Shown here piece after piece: positions 1 through 9,050 of a DNA stretch of 64,000 nucleotides. The DNA comes from Niabella yanshanensis (lineage in GTDB: Bacteria > Bacteroidota > Bacteroidia > Chitinophagales > Chitinophagaceae): positions 434,001 to 498,000 of the forward strand of contig NZ_CP139960.1 of assembly GCF_034424215.1 (NCBI RefSeq). Direction: 5' to 3'. Each line of letters begins with the position of its first letter. Position 1 is the first letter of the stretch. The position numbers and the translations under genes were made by a program. Below the pieces are notes generated by a model, which made no database searches, was not told the origin of the DNA, and worked only from the letters and a program-made list of their open reading frames with translations.

Positions 1-684
1 TTGTAAGGTAAAGTCCGCATCCAGGCCGGTTATTTTAATAATGCGATCTGACCTGAAATTTCGATGTTCTCTCCTTAAATGGCAATAGGCCACCAGGTAC
101 CAGTACTCTTTGTCGTGATATAAACCGATAGGTTCAATATTTCTTTCTGATGGCTGACTTGCATCAAAGGATTGGTACCTGATATACACCTGTTTCTTAT
201 TAACAATACCATTCATCAGTATTTCTAATGCATTCGGTACCTCTTTATTAAACAGGTTTTTTTTGGGAGATACATGAATATTGGCATTAAGCTCATTTAT
301 ACGGTCTTTATCGGTCCAGCGTAAAACCGATTTCACCTTGAACATAGCCGACTGGAAAGCGTTGCCCAAAGAGCGATCGGTAAAATGCTCCATCAGTTTT
401 TCTGCTGCTACAAAACTTACAGCTTCTTCCCGGGTAAACATGACAGGGGGGAGTTTATACCCTTCCACAATAGAGTAACCAACACCAGCTTCCGAACTGA
501 TGGGAACACCAGAGTTCTCCAATGTTTTAATATCCCTGTAAATAGTGCGGAGGCTCACTCCAAAACGATCAGCCAGTTCCTGTGCTTTTACAATGCGTTT
601 GGACTGCAGCTGGGTTAATATAGCCACTACACGGTCAAATTTCTTCGGACTATCATCGTGTATTTCATCATCTATTGCGGCCAT
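1..684 (-). CDS. WYL-domain HTH transcriptional regulator (YafY-like), C-terminus cut by window edge
   Basis: Reading the minus strand from the ATG at 684 gives an open frame of 228 codons running off the left edge. The N-terminus (about residues 8-60) is a DeoR/HTH_11-type helix-turn-helix with the strings AQELADRFGVSLRTIYRDI and SEAGVGYSI. A WYL effector-binding region follows, with EYWYLVAYC near residue 195. Such proteins are DNA-binding regulators that sense small or nucleic-acid ligands through the WYL fold. About 90-100 residues are missing outside the window. The gene is convergent to nothing visible and is separated by a terminator from the lipoprotein gene to its right. Its target is unknown. 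Confidence 0.85.
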   Translation of the reverse strand, partial: MAAIDDEIHDDSPKKFDRVVAILTQLQSKRIVKAQELADRFGVSLRTIYRDIKTLENSGVPISSEAGVGYSIVEGYKLPPVMFTREEAVSFVAAEKLMEHFTDRSLGNAFQSAMFKVKSVLRWTDKDRINELNANIHVSPKKNLFNKEVPNALEILMNGIVNKKQVYIRYQSFDASQPSERNIEPIGLYHDKEYWYLVAYCHLRREHRNFRSDRIIKITGLDADFTLQ

Positions 685-759
685 CTTTTTTAATTGTGCT
701 GCAATTTAGAAAGCTAAGTTGAGGATTGCAAATCTTTATAGACACAGGGACATTGCCGT

Positions 760-799
760 AAAAAGAACAACCGCAGCACCCAAGGGCCCCGCGGTTGTT
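760..799 (-). terminator. Rho-independent terminator of the choice-of-anchor I gene
   Basis: Inverted arms AACAACCGC (766-774) and GCGGTTGTT (791-799) form a perfect 9-bp stem. Read on the minus strand, the stem is followed by CTTTTT (complement of 760-765). It lies just past the stop codon at 823. Confidence 0.8.
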
Positions 800-822
800 A
801 TAGTTGGGTAGATGTAAGGCTG

Positions 823-2388
823 TTAAATGGTTTTTGGCGTATATATAGTTACCATGCCATCGCCTTCGCTGCTAACAATCAGTAAGGACTTTTTGGTGGG
901 GCTCATTCTTGCAGGAACAAACAATACGCCTTCAGGAGCATCGCCGGTTTTTACTAATTGTAAAAACCTGGGGTTTTGAGGGTTGGTAATATCATACATA
1001 GCCACAGCATCCACTCTTTCCATACCTACAAATGCCACATTTGTTTTACCTACTTTCCCGATCGTAATGCCTTCGGGTTCTACTGATTTATCATCGCTTC
1101 TGCCATCATCATAAGTGCCGAATTCATTTACCTTAACGTCCAGTTCATTTTTACTGTCAAAAACCTGTGCACCGGTCAGGCCATTCCATACGCTGAAAGA
1201 ACGTGCGCCAAAAGAGTATAATTCATCAAAATCGCCATCGCCGTCTTTATCTCCCAATGTAGTGGTAATGTTTAAGCGTCCCAGGGCCGTTTCTTTCTTC
1301 AAATCTGCTGCATTCGGGAATACGGTAGGATCAAGAATTACGTTTTTACTACCAATTCTTTTCGCCTCAACAAATATTTCTTTTTCAGTTGCATCTATAT
1401 ATTCCCGTGCATCTCCTTCATTAGCCGTAAACAGGTAAGGGATATTGTTCTGTTCTAAAACCGCAATAGCATCTGGCATATAAATACCTTTTACATTCCA
1501 GGTAGTCGCTTTATAGCCATTGTCTTTATCGCTGGGATCTATTTCATTTCCTGCCAAAGAATAATCTTTAAAACCAAGCGGAAAAATGTCTGTAATCGCT
1601 TTGCCGGTGATGTTTACTTTAGCTATCGCGTTATTTTCCTGTAAAGTAACCCAGGCGGTTTTTGAATCGGCAGATATCGTAATATATTCCGGTTCGATAT
1701 TCGAAGCAAAATCGGGATTGATTTGAGGACCAAAGATCCGGAAGCCTTTTGCCTTCAAAGCTGTTGCCTGGCTGGCAAATCCATCAAAATATAAGGTGGT
1801 TACAGCGTAATTATTTTCTGCTTCTATAATTGAGATGCTTCCTTTAGGATCTATTGAGTAATCAGCATTAGGCTCGCCTTCATTAGCGGTCATAATGAAT
1901 TTCCCGTCAGGAGAAATGGTAACCATGTCCGGAAGGGCGCCCACTGTCACAGATTTGATCTCGCTATAATCGGTTGTTTTAAGCAGAGCAACTTTCCCGT
2001 TATCTGTTTTGTTGGTAGATTGTATAGCCGCTGCTAATATACTGTTATGAACACTTAGGCTATTTACAGCGCCGCCATAGGGTGCCATGCTGATGGACCG
2101 GATAAACGCAGGATTAGCTGGATTTTTAAGATCCACTACGTCGATCCGGTTCACTGCTCCGTCGGTTCCTTCGTTGTTTACAACAAATAGGCGCTGCGTA
2201 ATACTATCATAGGCTGAAATCTCGGCTGCTGCTGCGCCGCCGACCTTTAATTTACCAATTTCAGCAAATGTTGCCGGATCTTCATTTACAAAGAATTCGG
2301 GCTCAGGAGTTAGAGAATTGTTGTCATTCTTTTTACAGGATGCCACAGCTATAATTGCGGCAATAAGCAGCTTGCTACTATGCTTCAT
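823..2388 (-). CDS. Choice-of-anchor I family lipoprotein (beta-propeller)
   Basis: The 521-residue protein is taken from the ATG at 2388, because MKHSSKLL..IAVASCKK is a clean lipoprotein signal with Cys in the VASC lipobox. An in-frame upstream ATG at 2460 would add 24 residues before that signal and is unlikely. The body carries repeated propeller-like strings such as VTISPDGKFIMTANEGEPN, YITISADSKTAWVTLQENNA and PYLFTANEGDAREY, typical of the choice-of-anchor I family often found with secreted phosphatases. It is probably an exported, membrane-anchored protein whose enzymatic role, if any, is not established. It is a monocistronic minus-strand gene with its own terminator. Confidence 0.8.
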   Translation of the reverse strand: MKHSSKLLIAAIIAVASCKKNDNNSLTPEPEFFVNEDPATFAEIGKLKVGGAAAAEISAYDSITQRLFVVNNEGTDGAVNRIDVVDLKNPANPAFIRSISMAPYGGAVNSLSVHNSILAAAIQSTNKTDNGKVALLKTTDYSEIKSVTVGALPDMVTISPDGKFIMTANEGEPNADYSIDPKGSISIIEAENNYAVTTLYFDGFASQATALKAKGFRIFGPQINPDFASNIEPEYITISADSKTAWVTLQENNAIAKVNITGKAITDIFPLGFKDYSLAGNEIDPSDKDNGYKATTWNVKGIYMPDAIAVLEQNNIPYLFTANEGDAREYIDATEKEIFVEAKRIGSKNVILDPTVFPNAADLKKETALGRLNITTTLGDKDGDGDFDELYSFGARSFSVWNGLTGAQVFDSKNELDVKVNEFGTYDDGRSDDKSVEPEGITIGKVGKTNVAFVGMERVDAVAMYDITNPQNPRFLQLVKTGDAPEGVLFVPARMSPTKKSLLIVSSEGDGMVTIYTPKTI

Positions 2389-2544
2389 GATCTGGTTTTT
2401 AGGATGAAGCGCGAAAGTATTGGTGCAATGTAAAGAAATTGTGAACTTAGTTTTAAGCAATTGTTAGCATCTGTTGACTATCCGGGTCTTATTCAACAAT
2501 TGCATAAGGATGCTACTATTACCTAAAATTTGTACATTGCTGTT

Positions 2545-3741
2545 ATGGAGCAACAATTTCCTTTTATGCTGGAGTCGATCCTGGATAATGATTTTTATAA
2601 GATTACCATGCAATGCGCTGTGATCAGGTTGTTTCCTGATGTAAAAGCTGGCTATAACTTCATTAACAGGGGTGTCCATTTGTTCCCCGAAGGATTTGGA
2701 GAAGAACTGCAATATCATGTAAATGCGATGGCAGGGTTGTCGCTGACAAGAGAAGAAAAACAGTTTCTTGCTTTGCGTTGCCCTTATCTGAACCCGGCCT
2801 ATCTCGATTTCCTGCAAGGCTACCGCTATGATCCGGCCGAGGTGACTATTGTACAAAGAGGGGCAGAGCTGGAAGTAAAGGTACAGGGCTATTGGTATCG
2901 TACCATTTTATGGGAAGTTCCGCTGCTGGCTTTGATCAGCGAGCTTTTCTACAAAATGCAAAAGATGGAGCGTATCAGTGACCAGGCACTGGTGCAACGT
3001 ACAGAAAGCAAAATGGATGTCTTTAAAGAATTGAGGGTTACCGTTGCCGAATTTGGTACACGCCGGCGTCATTCTTACGAAGTGCAAAAGAATGTAATAA
3101 ATGCGATGATGGGCTATTCCGATGGAGCCTTCGTAGGGACGAGCAATGTACACCTGGCGATGGTGTATGATACAAAGATCATTGGCACTCATGCTCATGA
3201 ATGGTTTATGTTTCACGGAGCCCGTTACGGCTACAAAATTGCCAATGCCTTTGCCTTAAAAAGCTGGGTGAAGGTATTTAAAGGCGACCTGGGTATCGCA
3301 TTAACCGATACCTATACCACCGGGGTCTTTTTTACACAGTTTAATAAACAATTTGCCAAATTATTTGATGGCGTAAGGCATGATAGTGGTGATCCTGTAC
3401 TGTTTGCCGAAAATACAATAGGGCATTACCAGCGTTTAGGCATCAACCCGCTTTATAAAAGTATTATATTCTCCGATGGCTTAAACCCGGAAAAAGTAGC
3501 TACTATTGCCCGCGCCTGCAAAGACAGGATCGGCATTTCATTTGGTATCGGCACCAATCTCACCAATGATGTAGGACTACAACCCATGAATATCGTTATG
3601 AAGCTGGTGGAAATTGCGGCACCGGATATGCATTGGACACCCACGGTGAAGTTATCTGACGAGCCAGGTAAACAAACCGGCGATCCTCGGATGGTTCGAT
3701 TGGCCCGGGAGTTGCTGGGCATTTCCGTTGATGAGATATAA
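2545..3741 (+). CDS. pncB: Nicotinate phosphoribosyltransferase
   Basis: The enzyme converts nicotinate and PRPP to nicotinate mononucleotide in the Preiss-Handler NAD salvage route, in the cytosol. The 398-residue product is full length for the family. Seen are the N-terminal MLESILDNDFYKITMQ, the GTRRRHSYEVQ segment carrying the phospho-accepting His region, GTHAHEWFM, and the phosphate-binding VRHDSGDP with FSDGLNPEKV. The ATG at 2545 is preferred over a TTG five codons upstream, because the family N-terminus begins close to this Met. The MFS gene starts 12 bp after the stop, so the two may be co-transcribed. Confidence 0.93.
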   Translation: MEQQFPFMLESILDNDFYKITMQCAVIRLFPDVKAGYNFINRGVHLFPEGFGEELQYHVNAMAGLSLTREEKQFLALRCPYLNPAYLDFLQGYRYDPAEVTIVQRGAELEVKVQGYWYRTILWEVPLLALISELFYKMQKMERISDQALVQRTESKMDVFKELRVTVAEFGTRRRHSYEVQKNVINAMMGYSDGAFVGTSNVHLAMVYDTKIIGTHAHEWFMFHGARYGYKIANAFALKSWVKVFKGDLGIALTDTYTTGVFFTQFNKQFAKLFDGVRHDSGDPVLFAENTIGHYQRLGINPLYKSIIFSDGLNPEKVATIARACKDRIGISFGIGTNLTNDVGLQPMNIVMKLVEIAAPDMHWTPTVKLSDEPGKQTGDPRMVRLARELLGISVDEI

Positions 3742-3753
3742 ATAAACAGGATA

Positions 3754-5157
3754 TTGGAAACAACAGTTACTGCTACAAACAATATTAAGAAGGTATTACC
3801 GGCCATTCTGGCAACGGCTATTTTTATGCAGATGCTGGATTCTACGATATTGAATACATCGCTGCCATCGATAGCTAAAGACTTAAATGAGTCTCCGCTG
3901 GATATGCAGAATGCCATTATAGGCTATGTGTTAACCCTGGCATTGTTGATGCCTGTAAGTGGTTTTCTGGCAGATAAATTCGGTACTAAAAAGGTTTTCA
4001 TTTTTTCTTTGGCCATGTTCAGCATAGGATCTTTGTTTTGTTCGCTCTCACAAAATCTTACCCAGTTGGTGATCTCAAGGGTGGTACAGGGAATCGGAGG
4101 CAGCCTGATGACACCGGTAGGTAAGCTGGCGTTGATCAAAACCTTTCAGAAAAAGGAACTGCTGAAAGCAATGAACTATGCCATTATTCCTGCGTTAATT
4201 GGCCCGGTGCTAGGCCCATTGGTGGGGGGATATATGGTAGATTATTTGTCCTGGCATTGGATCTTTTTAATTAATATACCCATTGGTCTTATTGGTATTC
4301 TACTCAGCCTGAAGTTCATGCCGGTTTATAAATCGCCTATCATCGATTTTGACCTGAAAGGATTTCTGATATTCGGGGCAGCCTCATTATTATTATCTAT
4401 CGCACTGGAATTATTTGGCAATACGGTAACCAATACACCCGTGCTGCTGATTACAGTAATGGGTTTTTTGATGGTTTATTTTTACTACAGGCATGCCAAA
4501 AAAGATAATAATCCCATTTTCCCTTTAAACTTATTTAAGGTAAGAACCTTTAGAGTAGGGATACTGGGTAACCTGGCTACACGTCTGGGTATAAGTTCTA
4601 TTCCGTTGCTGCTACCCATGATGATACAGATCGCCTACGGGCGATCGGCCGTAACATCCGGCTGGATCATAGCGCCCATGGCCCTGACAGCAATGTTTGG
4701 CAAGTCAACCGTGATCCGTATACTGAACCGGTTTGGCTACCGTACTACATTAATGACCAACACTTTTGTGATCGGTATATTAATCTGCAGCCTGGCCATC
4801 CCGGATGTACATAATTCTATCTATTGGTATATACCCATCATCGCCGTTTTAGGATTTTTCAACTCGGTACAATTTACTTCTATGAACACTATTTCCATTG
4901 CAGACCTACGGGCTTATCATACCAGCAGTGGTAATTCTCTTATATCCGTTAATCAGCAGCTGGCGATAGGCTTTGGCGTAGCGTTTGGTTTAATAGTATT
5001 GAAGATATTCCAGGGAGATACCAGTCTGATTAAAAATGAGATCCATAATGCTTTCCGGTACACTTTTGTAGCAGTAGGGGCTTTAACCATTTTGTCGGGT
5101 TTGGTATTCAGAAGATTGCATCCAAAAGATGGATTAAATATGCGTACAGAAGAATAA
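3754..5157 (+). CDS. MFS transporter, DHA2 (14-TM, EmrB-like) drug efflux family
   Basis: The 467-residue protein is a very hydrophobic polytopic membrane protein. It shows the DHA2 signature LDSTILNTSLPSIAKDL at residues 27-43, a motif-A-like loop LADKFGTKKVF, and RVVQGIGGSLMTP in TM4 with LGPLVGGY in motif C. It is likely a proton-driven exporter in the inner membrane. The start is TTG at 3754, because no ATG precedes the first membrane segment in frame. It follows pncB by 12 bp. The substrate cannot be told. Confidence 0.88.
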   Translation: METTVTATNNIKKVLPAILATAIFMQMLDSTILNTSLPSIAKDLNESPLDMQNAIIGYVLTLALLMPVSGFLADKFGTKKVFIFSLAMFSIGSLFCSLSQNLTQLVISRVVQGIGGSLMTPVGKLALIKTFQKKELLKAMNYAIIPALIGPVLGPLVGGYMVDYLSWHWIFLINIPIGLIGILLSLKFMPVYKSPIIDFDLKGFLIFGAASLLLSIALELFGNTVTNTPVLLITVMGFLMVYFYYRHAKKDNNPIFPLNLFKVRTFRVGILGNLATRLGISSIPLLLPMMIQIAYGRSAVTSGWIIAPMALTAMFGKSTVIRILNRFGYRTTLMTNTFVIGILICSLAIPDVHNSIYWYIPIIAVLGFFNSVQFTSMNTISIADLRAYHTSSGNSLISVNQQLAIGFGVAFGLIVLKIFQGDTSLIKNEIHNAFRYTFVAVGALTILSGLVFRRLHPKDGLNMRTEE

Positions 5158-5236
5158 CAACAGTTGGTAAAGCCAGTCGTTGGGTTAAGACATCTTAGGT
5201 GTATGGCATTGACCTAATAATTATTTTTGCCGGGTA

Positions 5237-7243
5237 ATGGGAAGTCAATTAAAAAAACTCCTTGCAGGTGAACATGGTGGCGACGCTTTGCGGAATACGC
5301 TGGCAACGATCATACCTGGTGTAGTAGTAGCCTGTTTTTGGAAGCTTGACGTAGCCATTGTGGTAAGTATTGGTGCGTTGCTGGCTTCGCTAACCGACAT
5401 GCCGGGCAGCCGTGCTGATAAATGGCTCTCCGCGAAATGGTGCATCCCGTCCTTTTTTATAGTTTCGGTTACAACGGCTGCCGGTTTACATCATTCCTGG
5501 ACTTTGGTACCCTGGTTAATGGTAGTTGCTTTTGCGGGAGGCCTGTTGTTTGCGCTTGGCCCGCGGGTATCCTTGGTAGGTATACTCAGTTTAATTGTTG
5601 CCTGTTTTACGATTGGCTTGTGGCCGGTTCATGCACTCTTTTATGGTTTGGGGATTACATCTGGTGCAGGATGGCATTTTTTGATCAGCCTGCTTTTAGC
5701 CTATTATGCTCCCTACCGGTCTTTGAAACATGCTTTACAAAGAAGTATGGATGGTGTTGCCGCTTTGCTAAAGACCAAGGCTTTGTTTTATGATGCCCAT
5801 ACATCGGTAGAAAAGGCTTATGAAGAATTAAGCGCAATTCATATTTTAGTAAGCGAGCAGCAAGATCAGGTAAGGCTCTTGTTACTGAGAGAATCGGATC
5901 TCCTGCGTAATGAAAATAAGCAAGGACAGCAATGGTTGCAACAGCTCTACTGTATGATTGATTTATATGAAGTTTTAACGGCTATTGATCATGACTATGA
6001 TACCATAAGAACTTCGCTAACTGAAAACGAAGCCCTGGAACCTGTTCAAAAGATCATATTACTACTTGCGGATCGGGTTCAGATGATTTCGGAAGGGAGA
6101 GTGGCCGTTGCAGCCGCAGCTAATCAACAGGAATTGAAAAAATGTCTCAACCGGCTTAATGGTTTATTAAACAACACACACACAGCTGCTGGCGAAGTTT
6201 TATCGGCTACCATGGCTAATATTCACCAGATATTAGATAAGATTGATCAGATTGGGTTCGTCGCTAATAGGGGTGATAAAAATATTTTATCGACAGAGAC
6301 TGTTGATTATACCCACTTTATACCGGCTGGTTCCGTTAGCTGGAAAGTCTTAAGCAGCCATTTCACAAGGAAGTCGGATGTTTTTCGCTTTGCCCTGAGA
6401 TGGGCCTTGCTATTTGGTGCGGGAGGGGTGGCCGGCTTCCTGCTTCCTGATTTCAGGTATACGTACTGGGTATTGCTAACCATTGCTATTGTTGCCAGGC
6501 CTACGTTTGCTGTTACACAGCGTAGAAACTTGCAAAGGATAAAAGGGACTATTATTGGGCTTATGATCTGCCTCCCGCTTATTTACTTTATCGATAGTAC
6601 TTGGTTTCTCCTGGCAATTGCGTGGCTGGCGTTGTATGGTTTCTTTTTGTTTAATCAGCCCAACTATACCATTAGTGTGGTGTTTATTACCATTACTGCA
6701 ATCGTTTTATTAAATATACACCAGGGTGCGTTTCAGGAGCTACTGGGAAGCAGAGCGGCTTTTACTTTATTAGGCGCGGCGCTGGCAATCCTGGGCTGGT
6801 TCCTGCTTCCCGTAAAGCAAAGCCACCAGTTTAGCAAATTGAAAAAGGCCGTAATACAAACCAACCAGGATTACCTGGATATAATTGTCAGCTGCGTGAA
6901 CGATCAATACGTCAATAACCAGGACATACGCCTGGCCCGTAAAAAGGCCCATGCTGCATTGGCTTCTTTCTCAGAAGCGTTATACCAGTTACGCAGGGAA
7001 CCCGGTAGCAGTAAAAATGACTGGTCACGGGAATTACAATTTCAGTCTATAAGCTACAGGGCTAATTCTCTTGTAGTAGGAATCGCTCTTTCTTTAACAG
7101 GCAGTCGTTCAGGTACCAATGCATTGTCACAAATTCGGCCACGCATTGACTATTTGAAGTCGCTTTTTAGGGAGCTGGAATCTATGCAGCAGAATAGTAG
7201 GAATATTATTGAAAACCAAACATACTTAACAAATGAAGGATAA
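5237..7243 (+). CDS. FUSC family inner-membrane protein (YccS/aromatic-acid-exporter type)
   Basis: The 668-residue protein has the two-block topology of FUSC proteins. A first hydrophobic block spans about residues 15-150, a long soluble helical region about 160-370, and a second membrane block about 385-525. The second block contains FRYTYWVLLTIAIVARP and the RIKGTIIGL turn typical of the fusaric-acid-resistance-like domain. A helical C-terminal tail follows. Members export aromatic acids or are of unknown function. A TATTTTTG box lies at 5222-5229, immediately before the start, but its spacing argues against a normal promoter there. The gene is convergent with the CPBP gene. Confidence 0.82.
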   Translation: MGSQLKKLLAGEHGGDALRNTLATIIPGVVVACFWKLDVAIVVSIGALLASLTDMPGSRADKWLSAKWCIPSFFIVSVTTAAGLHHSWTLVPWLMVVAFAGGLLFALGPRVSLVGILSLIVACFTIGLWPVHALFYGLGITSGAGWHFLISLLLAYYAPYRSLKHALQRSMDGVAALLKTKALFYDAHTSVEKAYEELSAIHILVSEQQDQVRLLLLRESDLLRNENKQGQQWLQQLYCMIDLYEVLTAIDHDYDTIRTSLTENEALEPVQKIILLLADRVQMISEGRVAVAAAANQQELKKCLNRLNGLLNNTHTAAGEVLSATMANIHQILDKIDQIGFVANRGDKNILSTETVDYTHFIPAGSVSWKVLSSHFTRKSDVFRFALRWALLFGAGGVAGFLLPDFRYTYWVLLTIAIVARPTFAVTQRRNLQRIKGTIIGLMICLPLIYFIDSTWFLLAIAWLALYGFFLFNQPNYTISVVFITITAIVLLNIHQGAFQELLGSRAAFTLLGAALAILGWFLLPVKQSHQFSKLKKAVIQTNQDYLDIIVSCVNDQYVNNQDIRLARKKAHAALASFSEALYQLRREPGSSKNDWSRELQFQSISYRANSLVVGIALSLTGSRSGTNALSQIRPRIDYLKSLFRELESMQQNSRNIIENQTYLTNEG

Positions 7244-7318
7244 TCAAGGCTTACTTCCCTTAATTTCTTAATGTTTTACTCCTAAATATAGTTCCTATTA
7301 TATATATATTGATACTGA

Positions 7319-8101
7319 TTACTTTCTGACTCTTATATCCTTTGTTTTTTTAACGAAAAACCGTAGATAGACCATTGATAAAGCTGGCAGTGCCAAAGTC
7401 TGGAATAAAAAGACCGCCAGGGAGGGAAGGCCTTGCAGCTGAAGATCATTTACCCGTACCAGTATTTGATGGCCTAAGGGGCCGTTGGAGAAAAGGATGA
7501 TATTAGCCAGGTTCCATCCCAGGTGAAGCCCAATGGGTAAATAGAGTGAACCTGTTTTGGCAAAAGCCAGGGCGATCACATAGCCGAAAATACCAGTCAT
7601 CAGGAAGATGATAGCCATTTGATCCGGATTGCTGAAAGCGTTGTAGGAAAACCAATGGTATATACCAAATGCAACAGCCGAAAGCAGGCAGGCCTTTTGA
7701 ACACCCAGTTTTCTGATAGCGATGAAGAGCAGGGCGCCCCGGAAAATAAGTTCTTCAAACAATACCGATTTCAAAACCCACCAGCTATTAAACAGGAATC
7801 CCTTAAAGGTATAACTTCGGTTGTAGTACCAGCTATTATCAATAAAAAGTGTTCGCAGTATATGATAGACGAAACAACAACCGATTGACAATAATACAGC
7901 CCAACCAAGCTGCTTCATTCTCTTATCAGTTGGCACCATGCCGAGGGCGGTAAAATGTTTTTTTCTGCGAGCCAGAGCAGGCACCAGGAAATAAATAAAG
8001 CAATTATAATTCCGGTCATTATTTAGTTTAATCTTTCTTTTGTTTTTTAAATATCCCAACCGCCTGTAGCTGTTACTTACTAATAGCACTTTTCCATTCA
8101 T
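7319..8101 (-). CDS. CPBP family intramembrane glutamic endopeptidase
   Basis: The 260-residue membrane protein carries the CPBP (Rce1-like) catalytic motifs in order: EELIFRG (Glu116, Glu117, Arg121), FGIYHW (His149) and the later PIGLHLGWN. Members are inner-membrane proteases or protease-like scaffolds. The first Met at 8101 overlaps the end of the upstream DUF2071 gene by 29 bp, so the two are probably translationally linked. Downstream Met codons at residues 55 and 62 are possible starts that would lose the first hydrophobic segment. Confidence 0.82.
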   Translation of the reverse strand: MNGKVLLVSNSYRRLGYLKNKRKIKLNNDRNYNCFIYFLVPALARRKKHFTALGMVPTDKRMKQLGWAVLLSIGCCFVYHILRTLFIDNSWYYNRSYTFKGFLFNSWWVLKSVLFEELIFRGALLFIAIRKLGVQKACLLSAVAFGIYHWFSYNAFSNPDQMAIIFLMTGIFGYVIALAFAKTGSLYLPIGLHLGWNLANIILFSNGPLGHQILVRVNDLQLQGLPSLAVFLFQTLALPALSMVYLRFFVKKTKDIRVRK

Positions 8102-8780
8102 GCTCCACCTGAGTCATCAATAAGGCATTGTCAAAAGCTATCGAGCCATCAGGAAAAATATCTTTATTTTCAAAAAAGCTTGATTTTACATTAGAAACCT
8201 CCAAAGGTTGGACCTCCCATTTGTAAGCTTTGAGCTGTAATCCATCAAAGTTACTCCCGTTGGGGGAATAGCCCAGATCACCTTTCTCAAAAAACAGGGA
8301 AGCATTTTCAAGGGTTTCGAATATAGATTGCTGATTAAACCGGGTTGTTTTCCTGGCATCAATTGAAATTTCAGTGGCATCAGAACTCTTGAAACTTACG
8401 TGATAGTTTTCATCTTTTTCTTCTACATTAAATTTAGCCAGGTAATGCTTTCCCGGGAAGAATCGCCCTCCGGCAATGGAATTGAGTTTAAGCGAAGTGT
8501 CTCTCCGTGGAATATAGACGCCGGATTTAATTGCTCCGTCCTCATCCCATTCCACTGCAATTCTATGCGCCCCGTTCTCCGAATTCACCCCAACCAGGTC
8601 GGGTAGTCCTTTAGGTTTGATATGTTTCAGCCTGATTAGGCAAATTCCTACAATAGCTTTGCCCCTGTAAATCTTTGGTCTGAATGGAGAAGGAACAATT
8701 CTCTCTACGACATCAGGTTCGGCAACAAAGTTGATCAGGATTCTTCTGTCAATGTATCCATGTATCGTTGGTATCCTCAT
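8073..8780 (-). CDS. DUF2071 (YqjF-like) protein
   Basis: The 235-residue cytosolic protein resembles the DUF2071/YqjF family, which shares an acetoacetate-decarboxylase-like fold. Visible are the N-terminal IPTIHGYIDRRILINF and VPSPFRPKIYRGKAIVGICLIRL, and GVYIPRRDTS in the middle. No catalytic role is assigned for these proteins. It is first in a two-gene minus-strand unit with the CPBP protease, whose start lies inside its 3' end. Confidence 0.72.
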   Translation of the reverse strand: MRIPTIHGYIDRRILINFVAEPDVVERIVPSPFRPKIYRGKAIVGICLIRLKHIKPKGLPDLVGVNSENGAHRIAVEWDEDGAIKSGVYIPRRDTSLKLNSIAGGRFFPGKHYLAKFNVEEKDENYHVSFKSSDATEISIDARKTTRFNQQSIFETLENASLFFEKGDLGYSPNGSNFDGLQLKAYKWEVQPLEVSNVKSSFFENKDIFPDGSIAFDNALLMTQVEHEWKSAISK

Positions 8781-9050
8781 CGTTGGAAGGTTTTGTTAAT
8801 ACTATAACTATTGCATCGGTCCTGCTTTCTAATTATTGGGGATATAAATATAACAAACAAAGGGTTTGAGCCCTGCTGAAAAAGATGTCGACTCCGTTAA
8901 AAGCGTATTTGCTCAAATCATCCTGTAATTACCATACTCCATCATCAACCAGGCGGCAATCTTTAATAGGAAAAAAATCCATCATATCAACCAAAACCAC
9001 CATGACGTTGAAAAAGCCCTTTGGTAAATTTACGGTTTCTAATAATTGAT

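Noticed and set aside
2464-2856. Minus-strand 130-codon frame across the pncB 5' end
   Set aside because: A shadow of pncB with no family features.
5222-5236. TATTTTTG box as promoter of the FUSC gene
   Set aside because: It ends 7 bp before the start codon and has no -33 partner at a suitable distance.
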